Below are positions 7,692-15,154 of a stretch of 44,100 nt of DNA, one piece after another. Position 1 is the first letter of the stretch. Each line of letters opens with the position of its first letter. The DNA comes from Clostridia bacterium (lineage in GTDB: Bacteria; Bacillota; Clostridia; UMGS1883). The notes under the pieces were generated by a model, which was given only the letters and a program-made list of their open reading frames with translations, made no database searches and was not told where the DNA came from. The DNA lies in NCBI GenBank assembly GCA_017411435.1, contig JAFQQD010000015.1, positions 1 through 44,100 of the forward strand. The letters run 5' to 3'. A program made the position numbers and the translations under genes.

Positions 7692-8870
7692 TTATATTTC
7701 TCTTCCTCCGTCTCCTGTACCTGTTACATAAAATGATGCTTTGTGGCCAAACCTTCCTTCAAAAAGCACGCCTATTCTTTCGATATATTTATCGACTGCA
7801 TAATTCTTTATAATCGCTACCGTGCATCCGCCAAAACCCGCACCCGTCATTCTTATACCAAGAACTCCATCCATGTTTCTTCCCATTCTCACAACAAAGT
7901 CAAGCTCGGGGCAAGTTACTTCGTAATCATACTGAAGAGAATCGTGCGAGGCATTCATATACTGACCGAAGAGTGCTATATCGTCGTTTTTCATTGCTTC
8001 TGCACTCTTTTTAACTCTGTCACATTCATATACTACATGCTTGATTCTTTTTCTTGTAGTTTCGTTTTTAATTACATCTTTATGCTCTTCAAACTGCTCT
8101 ATCTTTACATCTGCGAGTTCTTTTATATCAGGAAGAACAGTTTTAAGGGCGTTGAGTCCCTCCTCACATTCTGCTCTTCTTTCGTTGTATTTTGAGCTTC
8201 CAAGAGAATGTTTTACATTTGTATTGGTAAGGACAATGCTGCAATCTTTAAGATTGAGCGGAATATGCTCATATTCGAGCGTAGCGCAGTTAAGATATAC
8301 TGCGTGGTCTTTCTTTCCCATTGCCGATGCAAACTGGTCCATTATACCGCATTTAACTCCGATAAAGTTATGCTCGGCTCTTTGTGCTATGAGTGCTATT
8401 TCAATCATATCTATTTTTTTGTCTATACCTTTTTTCTCGTTTGAGAATGTTGCAAAGCAAAGTGCAGTAGAAACCTCTATTGCCGCAGATGATGAAAGAC
8501 CGCCACCGTGAGGCACTGTGTCATCATAAAGAAGGTCGCAACCGCAGATATCGTATCCGTCTTTCATAAGCTCAAGCATAACGCCTATCTGATAATCTCC
8601 CCATCTGAGTTTACCTTTAAGGTTGTGCATTTCGGATACTGTTGTTTCTACCATAATATCCAAATCTGTCGCTTTAAGGCGGATAATATCGTCGTTTCTT
8701 TTTCTTGCAACAAGAGTTGTTTTCATTGTAAGTGCGGCAGGCATCACACAGCCTCCGCAGTAATCTATATGTTCGCCGATAAGATTTACTCTGCCGGGAG
8801 ATGCAAAAACTCGCATTTCTCCGTCTCCATAAAGTGCGGTGAATATTTTTTTCATTTCGTTTAATTCCAT
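7692..8870 (-). CDS. galK: Galactokinase
   Basis: Phosphorylates alpha-D-galactose with ATP to galactose 1-phosphate, the committed step of the Leloir pathway. The 392-residue protein has the GHMP-kinase signature motifs: GRVNLIGEHIDY (26-37) for galactose recognition, PHGGGLSSSAAIEV (about 120-133) for the ATP phosphate loop, and GIRMTGAGFGGCTVAI near the C-terminus. It is the last gene of melA-galT-galM-galK and starts 13 bp after galM, with AGAGGTCAC before the ATG. The length is normal for the family. Confidence 0.97.
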   Translation of the reverse strand: MELNEMKKIFTALYGDGEMRVFASPGRVNLIGEHIDYCGGCVMPAALTMKTTLVARKRNDDIIRLKATDLDIMVETTVSEMHNLKGKLRWGDYQIGVMLELMKDGYDICGCDLLYDDTVPHGGGLSSSAAIEVSTALCFATFSNEKKGIDKKIDMIEIALIAQRAEHNFIGVKCGIMDQFASAMGKKDHAVYLNCATLEYEHIPLNLKDCSIVLTNTNVKHSLGSSKYNERRAECEEGLNALKTVLPDIKELADVKIEQFEEHKDVIKNETTRKRIKHVVYECDRVKKSAEAMKNDDIALFGQYMNASHDSLQYDYEVTCPELDFVVRMGRNMDGVLGIRMTGAGFGGCTVAIIKNYAVDKYIERIGVLFEGRFGHKASFYVTGTGDGGREI

Positions 8871-8883
8871 TTTGTGACCTCTG

Positions 8884-9909
8884 TTAAATAAACTTATAAG
8901 TGGTTATAGTATCATACTTTTCATTTTTTCGTAAAATTCCATTTGGGAAATGTGAGAACTTCATACAATTCGGGAATGCCTGTGTTTCAAGACAAACACC
9001 GCTATGCTTACTGTACACTACACTATCTTTACAAACGCGGTTTTCCTCAATCTCGTTTCCCGTGTAAAGTTGTACTCCGGCTCTGTCGGTATAAAGTTCC
9101 ATGGAGATACCACTCTTATCACCTCTAAGGATAGCTGCTTTTCTATATCCCCTTCCGTTAATGACAAAATTGTGGTCTATTCCTCCAAACATTTTTATCT
9201 GTTCGTGGTTGGAGTATAGCTTTTCTCCGAGAGTTTTACTTGTTGTAAAATCAAATGGCGTTCCTTTTACACTAAGTATTTCTCCACAAGGTATACATTC
9301 ACTTGTATTGGGGGTATAGAAATCACAATTAAGCCATAATGTATGTCCATATATATTACTATCCGAATGACCATTAAGATTGAAATACGAGTGGTTGGTC
9401 ATATTAAGAATAGTATCCTTATCGGTTTCTCCCTCATAGTGAATTTTTACACTGTTATCATTTGTAAGAGTATATGTAACTTTAACCTTCACTTCTCCGG
9501 GGAAGCCTTCTTCTCCATCAGAACTAACAGTACTCAAAATGAGAGATGGTTCTTCTCCGTCTATTATCTCCACATCCCAGATCTTTTTATCAAATCCGTT
9601 TTGTCCGCCGTGAAGATTATTACGACCATCATTGCTGTGTAGTTTATATACTTCACCGTTAAACTCAAACTCGGAATTTTCGATACGGTTTGAGTTTCTG
9701 CCTATAATTGCCCCGAAGTAACCTTCATTATTCAGATACTCCTCAAATGTTTCACGACCTAAAGCTACATCAAGACCCTTATAGATCAGTTTCTTTATTA
9801 TTCCTCCATAATTGAGTATCTGAGCGCATAAACCTCGCTCGTTGTCCAGCGTGTACAAATGAATTTCTTTTTCTTTATAATCCGCTATTTTTTCTCTGTT
9901 AACAGACAT
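8884..9909 (-). CDS. galM: Aldose 1-epimerase (mutarotase)
   Basis: Interconverts the beta and alpha anomers of galactose so that GalK receives the alpha form. The 341-residue protein shows the family's landmarks: NYGGIIKKL near the start, GRNSNRIENSEFEFNG, the catalytic-His region TNHSYFNLNGHSD, and the C-terminal CLETQAFPNCMKFSHFPNG, whose Glu is the expected general base. It starts 6 bp after galT and is followed 13 bp later by galK, so it is translationally clustered in the operon. Confidence 0.95.
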   Translation of the reverse strand: MSVNREKIADYKEKEIHLYTLDNERGLCAQILNYGGIIKKLIYKGLDVALGRETFEEYLNNEGYFGAIIGRNSNRIENSEFEFNGEVYKLHSNDGRNNLHGGQNGFDKKIWDVEIIDGEEPSLILSTVSSDGEEGFPGEVKVKVTYTLTNDNSVKIHYEGETDKDTILNMTNHSYFNLNGHSDSNIYGHTLWLNCDFYTPNTSECIPCGEILSVKGTPFDFTTSKTLGEKLYSNHEQIKMFGGIDHNFVINGRGYRKAAILRGDKSGISMELYTDRAGVQLYTGNEIEENRVCKDSVVYSKHSGVCLETQAFPNCMKFSHFPNGILRKNEKYDTITTYKFI

Positions 9910-9915
9910 CTGTCT

Positions 9916-11421
9916 TCACCTTTGTATTTGATTAATAAATTTTTCAAACGCACATCTTCCCTTTTCATCACGCTTGTATACACCTGCGTGCTCAAGCACA
10001 TTAACAAAAACCTTCCCTACTTCTTCTTTAAGGATTTCGTCAATGTTATCGGCGTTAATTTCGGGATGATTCTTAACTACCTCTTCTGCCCATTCTTTGT
10101 GTGATGCAGTTTTTTCGTCTTTGCTCATATCATAGCCTTTTATGATTGCATCGGCTACTGCATCAAGTTCGTCTACAAGTCTTGACGGAAGTACGGCAAG
10201 TCCCATTACCTCAATAAGACCGATGTTCTCCTTCTTTATATGATGAAGTTCCTTATGAGGATGGAAAACTCCAAGGGGGTGCTCTTCTGTAGTAATGTTG
10301 TTTCGAAGAACCAGATCCATAACATATTTCCCGTCAATGATACTTGCAATCGGGGTAATTGCATTATGCTTTTCGCCGTCAGTTTCTGCGAAGATAAAAG
10401 AATCTTCGTCTGTGTAATCACGCCAGATTGTAAGAATTTTATCTGATAGCTCAATAATTTTATCTGTATTCTCAGATTTAAGCCTTATAACTGACATTGG
10501 CCACTTGAGAGTGCTGATCTCTACATCTTCAAAGCCGGATATTTTGTAAAACTGTTCACTTTCAGCTTTGTGCATAGCGAATATATGATTTCCGCCCTGA
10601 AAATGCTCGTGTGAAAGAATTGATCCGCCTACAATAGGCAAATCTGCATTAGAGCCTATCATATAGTGATTGAATTTCTTTATGAAATCAAGTAATTTTG
10701 AGAAAACACTTCTGTCAATTACCATAGGAACATGCTCTGAATTAAGAAGAATGCAATGCTCGTTGTAATAAACATATGGAGAATACTGAAACCCCCACTT
10801 TTGTCCACAGACTTCAAGGGGAATAATCCTGTGATTCTGCCTTGCAGGATGATCTACTCTACCTTCGTATCCTTCGTTTTCAATGCATAACTGACACTGT
10901 GGATATGATGAATCCTTGATAAATTTTGCCTCAGCGATTGCTTTTGGGTCTTTTTCGGGCTTTGAACGGTTAATGGTTATTTCCATTTCACCGTACTCGG
11001 AATCAACTGTCCATTTCAAATCCTTTTTAATTCTGCCTCTTCTTATGTAGTTGCTGTCGCAGGAAAGTTTGTAGAAATAGTCAGTTGCTTCTTTGGGAGA
11101 TAATTTATACAGAGACTCAAACTTATTAATAACTGTTGAGGGATATGGTGTTAACACATCCATAATTGCTGTATCAAATATATCTCTGTATATGATACTG
11201 TCGTTTTCAACAATACCTTTTTCTACTGCGTAATCAGTTATTGAATCAAGTATCTCATCGAGTTCATCTATGCCGTTGCACTTCTTTCCTGTTTCTTCAT
11301 AAGAATCAAGTTTCAAAAGTGCAAGGATTCTGTTTCTTACATAGAACTTATCAGATTCTTCGATAAGTCCTGTTATAACTCCATACGAAATTAATCTATC
11401 TATTTGTTTATTTATATCCAC
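9916..11421 (-). CDS. galT: UDP-glucose-hexose-1-phosphate uridylyltransferase, Firmicutes type
   Basis: Exchanges UMP between UDP-glucose and galactose 1-phosphate, giving UDP-galactose and glucose 1-phosphate. At 501 residues it belongs to the long class II GalT family typical of Firmicutes rather than the 350-residue enterobacterial form. Visible motifs include HPARQNHRIIPLEVCG and the active-site block GGSILSHEHFQGGNHIFAM. It is the second gene of the operon, 48 bp after melA and 6 bp before galM. No galE is present in the window, so UDP-galactose epimerisation must be encoded elsewhere. Confidence 0.95.
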   Translation of the reverse strand: MDINKQIDRLISYGVITGLIEESDKFYVRNRILALLKLDSYEETGKKCNGIDELDEILDSITDYAVEKGIVENDSIIYRDIFDTAIMDVLTPYPSTVINKFESLYKLSPKEATDYFYKLSCDSNYIRRGRIKKDLKWTVDSEYGEMEITINRSKPEKDPKAIAEAKFIKDSSYPQCQLCIENEGYEGRVDHPARQNHRIIPLEVCGQKWGFQYSPYVYYNEHCILLNSEHVPMVIDRSVFSKLLDFIKKFNHYMIGSNADLPIVGGSILSHEHFQGGNHIFAMHKAESEQFYKISGFEDVEISTLKWPMSVIRLKSENTDKIIELSDKILTIWRDYTDEDSFIFAETDGEKHNAITPIASIIDGKYVMDLVLRNNITTEEHPLGVFHPHKELHHIKKENIGLIEVMGLAVLPSRLVDELDAVADAIIKGYDMSKDEKTASHKEWAEEVVKNHPEINADNIDEILKEEVGKVFVNVLEHAGVYKRDEKGRCAFEKFINQIQR

Positions 11422-11469
11422 AAAGAGCCTCCTGTCTGATAGGGATGACGACTTATGAATCGTCCTTGA

Positions 11470-12789
11470 TTAATTATATTTGGGAAGATAGTCCCCGTGA
11501 GATGTTATAAGTTCATCAACCATTTTCTTAATTGTATCTATATCAAGCTCGGATGCTGTATGAGGATCCAGCATTGCTGCCTGATAGATATATTCCTTTT
11601 TGCGTGTTTTTGCTGCTTCAATTGTAAGAAGTTGAACTGCTATGTTTGACATATTAAGAGCAGCACACGCAAGGGGCAGTGTGCCCACACGGCAGGGGGT
11701 AATTCCCGAACCGTTTACCAGACAAGGTACCTCTACGCATGCATTTTCGGGGAAATTTGATATAAGGTGCCCTGTGTTCAGCACATTTCCACCAATCTGA
11801 TATGGTTTATTTTCAACAATACTCTGCATTATATGCGATGCATACTCAATGCTTCTTGTATGCTCCTTAATCCCGTTTTCTTTAAGCTCTGCATATTCCT
11901 TCTTCCAAGAATCAATCTGCTCCGTACAGCGACGGGGATATTCATCAAGAGGAATATTATATTTTTGGATAAGCTCAGGGTACTTACTTTTGATATAATA
12001 GGGATTGTATTCGGCATTATGCTCACTGGACTCAGTACAATAATACCCAAAATTTCTTATGTAATCCATACGAACTTTATTCGTGGCATCGGGGTTTTGC
12101 ATATAAGCATCAACTCGCGATTTAATTTCGGGATACAGGTCGTTGCCGTCCTTATCCTTTATTTCAAGAAGCCAGGCCATATGGTTTATGCCTGCTATCA
12201 CATCCACAACACCATCAAGCTTATCTTCCATATCAAGACTTTTCAGAAGAGACTCAGAGCAAACCTGAACGCTATGGCAAAGGCCAACTGTTTTAACAGG
12301 GGTATAAAGCTGCATATATCCCGTAAGCATTGCCATAGGATTTGTGTAGTTAAGCAGGAGTGCATCAGGGCAAACCTCTGCCATATCCTTTGCAAAATCT
12401 TCCATAACAGGAATTGTCCTGAGTGCACGCATAATGCCTCCAACACCAAGAGTGTCTCCTATTGTCTGTCTTAAGCCGTATTTCTTTGGTACTTCAAAGT
12501 CAATAATTGTGCAGGGGTCATATCCGCCGACCTGAATGGCATTCACAACAAAGCTCGCATCCTTTAATGCGGCTTTGCGCTGTTGTGCACCTACATAGCA
12601 TTCGATTTTTCCGAAACCGCCCTTTTGCTTTCTCATGGCTTCAAGAATTACTCTGGATTCTTCAATTCTCTCCGCATCAATGTCATAAAGTGCAAAAACG
12701 CTGTCCCTTAATGACTCTACACACATACAGTCCCCGATTACATTCCTTGCAAAAACAGTACTTCCTGCACCCATAAATGTAATTTTCAT
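11470..12789 (-). CDS. melA: Alpha-galactosidase, GH4 family (NAD+/Mn2+ dependent)
   Basis: Hydrolyses alpha-galactosides such as melibiose or raffinose in the cytoplasm, using NAD+ and a divalent metal in the redox-elimination mechanism of GH4. The N-terminus is a Rossmann fold (MKITFMGAGSTVFARNV). QTIGDTLGVGGIMRALRTIP, LLNYTNPMAM and the metal-binding GLCHSVQ (C171, H172) fit the MelA branch better than the 6-phospho-beta-glucosidase branch. The start at 12789 follows GGGAGTG, giving 439 residues; a longer frame upstream runs through the promoter and is not used. It leads the gal operon, so galactose released here feeds GalM, GalK and GalT. No transporter gene is next to it. Confidence 0.93.
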   Translation of the reverse strand: MKITFMGAGSTVFARNVIGDCMCVESLRDSVFALYDIDAERIEESRVILEAMRKQKGGFGKIECYVGAQQRKAALKDASFVVNAIQVGGYDPCTIIDFEVPKKYGLRQTIGDTLGVGGIMRALRTIPVMEDFAKDMAEVCPDALLLNYTNPMAMLTGYMQLYTPVKTVGLCHSVQVCSESLLKSLDMEDKLDGVVDVIAGINHMAWLLEIKDKDGNDLYPEIKSRVDAYMQNPDATNKVRMDYIRNFGYYCTESSEHNAEYNPYYIKSKYPELIQKYNIPLDEYPRRCTEQIDSWKKEYAELKENGIKEHTRSIEYASHIMQSIVENKPYQIGGNVLNTGHLISNFPENACVEVPCLVNGSGITPCRVGTLPLACAALNMSNIAVQLLTIEAAKTRKKEYIYQAAMLDPHTASELDIDTIKKMVDELITSHGDYLPKYN

Positions 12790-12826
12790 AATATTCACTC
12801 CCGATAATTTGTTTTCTTTTACATTT

Positions 12827-12864
12827 ATTATAGATTGACAATACAAAAAGGTGAATGGTATAAT
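12827..12864. promoter_or_regulatory. Overlapping divergent promoters (melA operon / AraC)
   Basis: Plus strand: TTGACA at 12835, 18 bp, TATAAT at 12859, a full consensus promoter for the regulator. Minus strand: TTCACC at 12855-12850, 17 bp, TATAAT at 12832-12827, firing toward melA. The weaker -35 on the operon side suits activation by the AraC protein. Confidence 0.7.
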
Positions 12865-12912
12865 ATTATAAATATTTGTCATTTTGTTGTTTTTTGGGGA
12901 GCGGTTTTTTCT

Positions 12913-13680
12913 ATGAAGCATACAGTTATTATCAGCGATAAGAAATACAACGATCTTAATCCTGTACAGTTTGGCTACGAAAAATGTGTAAGCGGTCACT
13001 CTTACGGCCCGGCTATCCGAACACACTGGCTTATACATTATGTTGTTTCAGGATTTGGTATTTTCAGGATAAACAAAAAACAGTACAGGATAAGACCGGG
13101 AGAAATATTTATAATTCCTCCGTTTGTCGAAACTTACTACGAGGCAGATATTGCTAACCCATGGAATTATATATGGATTGGATTTACCACAGATTCTGGC
13201 ATTGCGGATACTTTGCCGCATACATTAAAGCTTTCGGAAGCCGGGGAAATATTCAATGCTATGAAAAGCTGCGAGGATTATTCTGATGGCAGAAGCGCAT
13301 ACCTTTCAGCAAGATTGTGGGATTTGTTTGCACTTATTATGGGTAAGAACGGACAGCGAAATGACTATGTAAAGGATGCCCTCGACTGCATTCATTCGGA
13401 GTATATGAAAGGAATTACCATAGAAGAAATCGCAAGCAGGCTAAATTTAGACAGAACATATTTTTATGCCATTTTTAAGAGAAAGGTCGGCATATCACCC
13501 AAGCAGTACCTGCTGAGTCATCGAATGAATATTGCCGCATCGCTTATCAATGACCAGAAGGTTTCTGTTTCAATAGCAGCCTATTCTGTCGGATATACGG
13601 ATATATTTTCCTTTTCTAAGATGTTCAAAAAGCATTTTGGAGTTTCTCCAACTCAATACGCAAAAAATGAAATTGAATAG
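12913..13680 (+). CDS. AraC-family regulator of the alpha-galactoside operon
   Basis: A 255-residue regulator with an N-terminal cupin-like sugar-binding domain (GPAIRTHWLIHYVVSGFGIF, YRIRPGEIFIIPPFVETYY). Its C-terminal AraC DNA-binding domain has IEEIASRLNLDRTYFYAIFK, VGISPKQYLL and YTDIFSFSKMFKKHFGVSP. This layout is that of MsmR/RafR-type regulators of raffinose and melibiose genes. ATG 12913 was chosen because it follows GGGGAGCGG; the in-frame TTG at 12835 is part of the -35 box. Regulation of melA-galTMK is inferred from divergent, overlapping promoters. Confidence 0.9.
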   Translation: MKHTVIISDKKYNDLNPVQFGYEKCVSGHSYGPAIRTHWLIHYVVSGFGIFRINKKQYRIRPGEIFIIPPFVETYYEADIANPWNYIWIGFTTDSGIADTLPHTLKLSEAGEIFNAMKSCEDYSDGRSAYLSARLWDLFALIMGKNGQRNDYVKDALDCIHSEYMKGITIEEIASRLNLDRTYFYAIFKRKVGISPKQYLLSHRMNIAASLINDQKVSVSIAAYSVGYTDIFSFSKMFKKHFGVSPTQYAKNEIE

Positions 13681-13710
13681 GGGCTATATTTTTTCATAGT
13701 TTATAGTCAT

Positions 13711-13731
13711 AAAAAAGAAGCGTGCCGCTTC
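13711..13731 (-). terminator. Minus-strand terminator-like hairpin
   Basis: On the minus strand GAAGCG-GCA-CGCTTC is followed by TTTTTT. It lies beyond the dut terminator and probably serves as a backup. On the plus strand there is no T run, so it does not clearly end the AraC transcript. The rest of 13681-13913 holds no gene that I can support. Confidence 0.5.
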
Positions 13732-13810
13732 ACCCATTTTGCGTCCCGACAAAACTTAAAACCACCAAATGTTGCTCGCGATAAAAACACACAATTTCCT
13801 ATGCGCTGAA

Positions 13811-13836
13811 AAAAGGAATCCACTAAGGATTCCTTT
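13811..13836 (-). terminator. Terminator of the nrdD-nrdG-dut operon
   Basis: On the minus strand AAAGGAATCC-TTAGT-GGATTCC is followed by TTTTTTC. It begins about 80 bp after the dut stop. Confidence 0.8.
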
Positions 13837-13913
13837 CAAAATTGCAAGAGTATTTACATTGTTTAATAATTATTTCACCTATGAGCGCTCAGTACTGCTT
13901 ATCTTCATCCCTA

Positions 13914-14360
13914 TCATTTCTTACCTGTTGAACCAAAACCACCTGCACCACGGTCTGTGTCGTCAAGTTCGTCCGAAAGAACAAAATCTGCTACAACATA
14001 AGGTGCAATTACAAGCTGTGCAATACGCTCACCGTTTTCGATTGTCTGGGGCACTTCACTATGGTTATGAAGAGCCACCATAACTTCTCCGCGGTAGTCA
14101 CTGTCTACTACACCAACCTTGTTTGCAGGGGCAAGTCCACGCTTTGATGCGATACCGCTTCTTGCATAGATAAGACCTGCAAAGCCCGTGGGAATTTCCA
14201 TCGCCACGCCTGTATGAACAAGAATCGTTTCGTGGGGATTGATTGTAAGCGGTGCATCAATGCACGCGTAAAGGTCGGCACCTGCTGCAAATTCACTGCC
14301 GTATGTGGGAATAGTCGCCTTTTCGTCAAGTTTTTTAATTCTTACACTGTATTTATCCAT
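13914..14360 (-). CDS. dut: dUTP diphosphatase
   Basis: Hydrolyses dUTP to dUMP, keeping uracil out of DNA and supplying the dTMP precursor. The 148-residue homotrimer-type dUTPase carries the five conserved motifs in order: AAGADLYA, ARSGIASKRGL, NKVGVVDSDYRGE, ENGERIAQLVI and the C-terminal GAGGFGSTGK. ATG follows AAGGAGAAATAAAA. It starts 12 bp after nrdG, which places pyrimidine dNTP clean-up in the same transcript as anaerobic dNTP synthesis. Confidence 0.97.
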   Translation of the reverse strand: MDKYSVRIKKLDEKATIPTYGSEFAAGADLYACIDAPLTINPHETILVHTGVAMEIPTGFAGLIYARSGIASKRGLAPANKVGVVDSDYRGEVMVALHNHSEVPQTIENGERIAQLVIAPYVVADFVLSDELDDTDRGAGGFGSTGKK

Positions 14361-14372
14361 TTTTATTTCTCC

Positions 14373-14927
14373 TTATACTTCATAAATATCGCCGCTTCCC
14401 ATTGTGCGTTCCCATTTACCGTCAAGGAGTACTACCTCCCCTTTCCGAAGGGTTTTGGGAACATCTATTATGCGCTGATTTGATGAGCCGCGAAAAAGTA
14501 GCGCCAGGTCCTTAAGTTCCTCTACAAAGCGTCCGTCAACAAGGACATCTATAAGGGAAAGAAGCTCAAGTGTGTCACTCTCACCCGCTTTCAGAAGTTC
14601 CTCATCAAGCACAAATCCCGTATAGCACCATACGGTTTTTTCAGGATACCTTTCGTAAAATTTGCGGACAAGCTTTATAAGTTCTGCACGGTTTTCCTTT
14701 TCAAAAGGCTCTCCGCCCAAAAGGGAAAGTCCTGTAATGTGGTCCGGTTTGCACGCATCAAGGATTTCGTCCATTATTTCTTCTGTCAAAGGTTTTCCGT
14801 AGTTAAAATCCCAAGCCTCTTTATTAAAACAGTTTTTGCAGTGATGCCTGCATCCGCTTACAAAGAGCGACACCCGTACGCCAGGTCCATTTGCTATATC
14901 AAATTTCTTTATGGTTGCATAATTCAT
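14373..14927 (-). CDS. nrdG: Anaerobic ribonucleotide reductase activating protein
   Basis: A radical SAM enzyme that generates the glycyl radical on NrdD. The [4Fe-4S] cluster ligands are C26, C30 and C33 (SGCRHHCKNC), preceded by the typical N-terminus KKFDIANGPGVRVSLF. LSLLGGEPFE is the SAM-binding glycine motif. I took ATG 14927 (184 residues), which matches the usual family N-terminus; ATG 14936 is in frame three codons earlier but its GAAGAG sits directly against the start. It lies 227 bp after nrdD, across a hairpin-rich spacer, and 12 bp before dut. Confidence 0.93.
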   Translation of the reverse strand: MNYATIKKFDIANGPGVRVSLFVSGCRHHCKNCFNKEAWDFNYGKPLTEEIMDEILDACKPDHITGLSLLGGEPFEKENRAELIKLVRKFYERYPEKTVWCYTGFVLDEELLKAGESDTLELLSLIDVLVDGRFVEELKDLALLFRGSSNQRIIDVPKTLRKGEVVLLDGKWERTMGSGDIYEV

Positions 14928-14942
14928 AGTCTTCATCTCTTC

Positions 14943-15150
14943 AAATTAGGGTACGAAATTTTCGTACCCTAATTTTATTTCAATATTCAAGGGGATTGTT
15001 AAGGGGAGTCTCCCTTAACACCAACTTTGTCAAAACAGAGGGCGCGCACCTCGGTTTTGACACCTATAAAGGGCTACCGCGGTGAGCGGTGCGCGAGCGA
15101 AAGCCCTTCTTTCGCACCGAATGCTTTTACGAAGTAAAACTTTTGGTGCG
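14943..15150. repeat. Array of five hairpins between nrdD and nrdG
   Basis: Five separate inverted repeats follow one another: 14943-14975 (AATTAGGGTACGAAA palindrome), 14998-15019 (GTTAAGGG/CCCTTAAC), 15028-15062 (TGTCAAAAC-N-GAGG/CCTC-N-GTTTTGACA), 15069-15108 (AAGGGCT/AGCCCTT with GC-rich inside) and 15113-15150 (CGCACC with an inner GTTTTAC/GTAAAA stem). The stretch is more GC-rich than its flanks and has no ORF. It may be a composite of palindromic repeats or a processing/attenuation region in the nrdD-nrdG transcript. Confidence 0.65.
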
Positions 15151-15154
15151 AGAC

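Noticed and set aside
12790-13038. Longer N-terminus for the GH4 enzyme
   Set aside because: It would span the divergent promoters and part of the AraC gene; the Rossmann motif starts right at MKITFMGAG.
13681-13913. Small gene between the AraC gene and dut
   Set aside because: The only open stretch overlaps dut antisense and contains terminator hairpins; no SD or family match.
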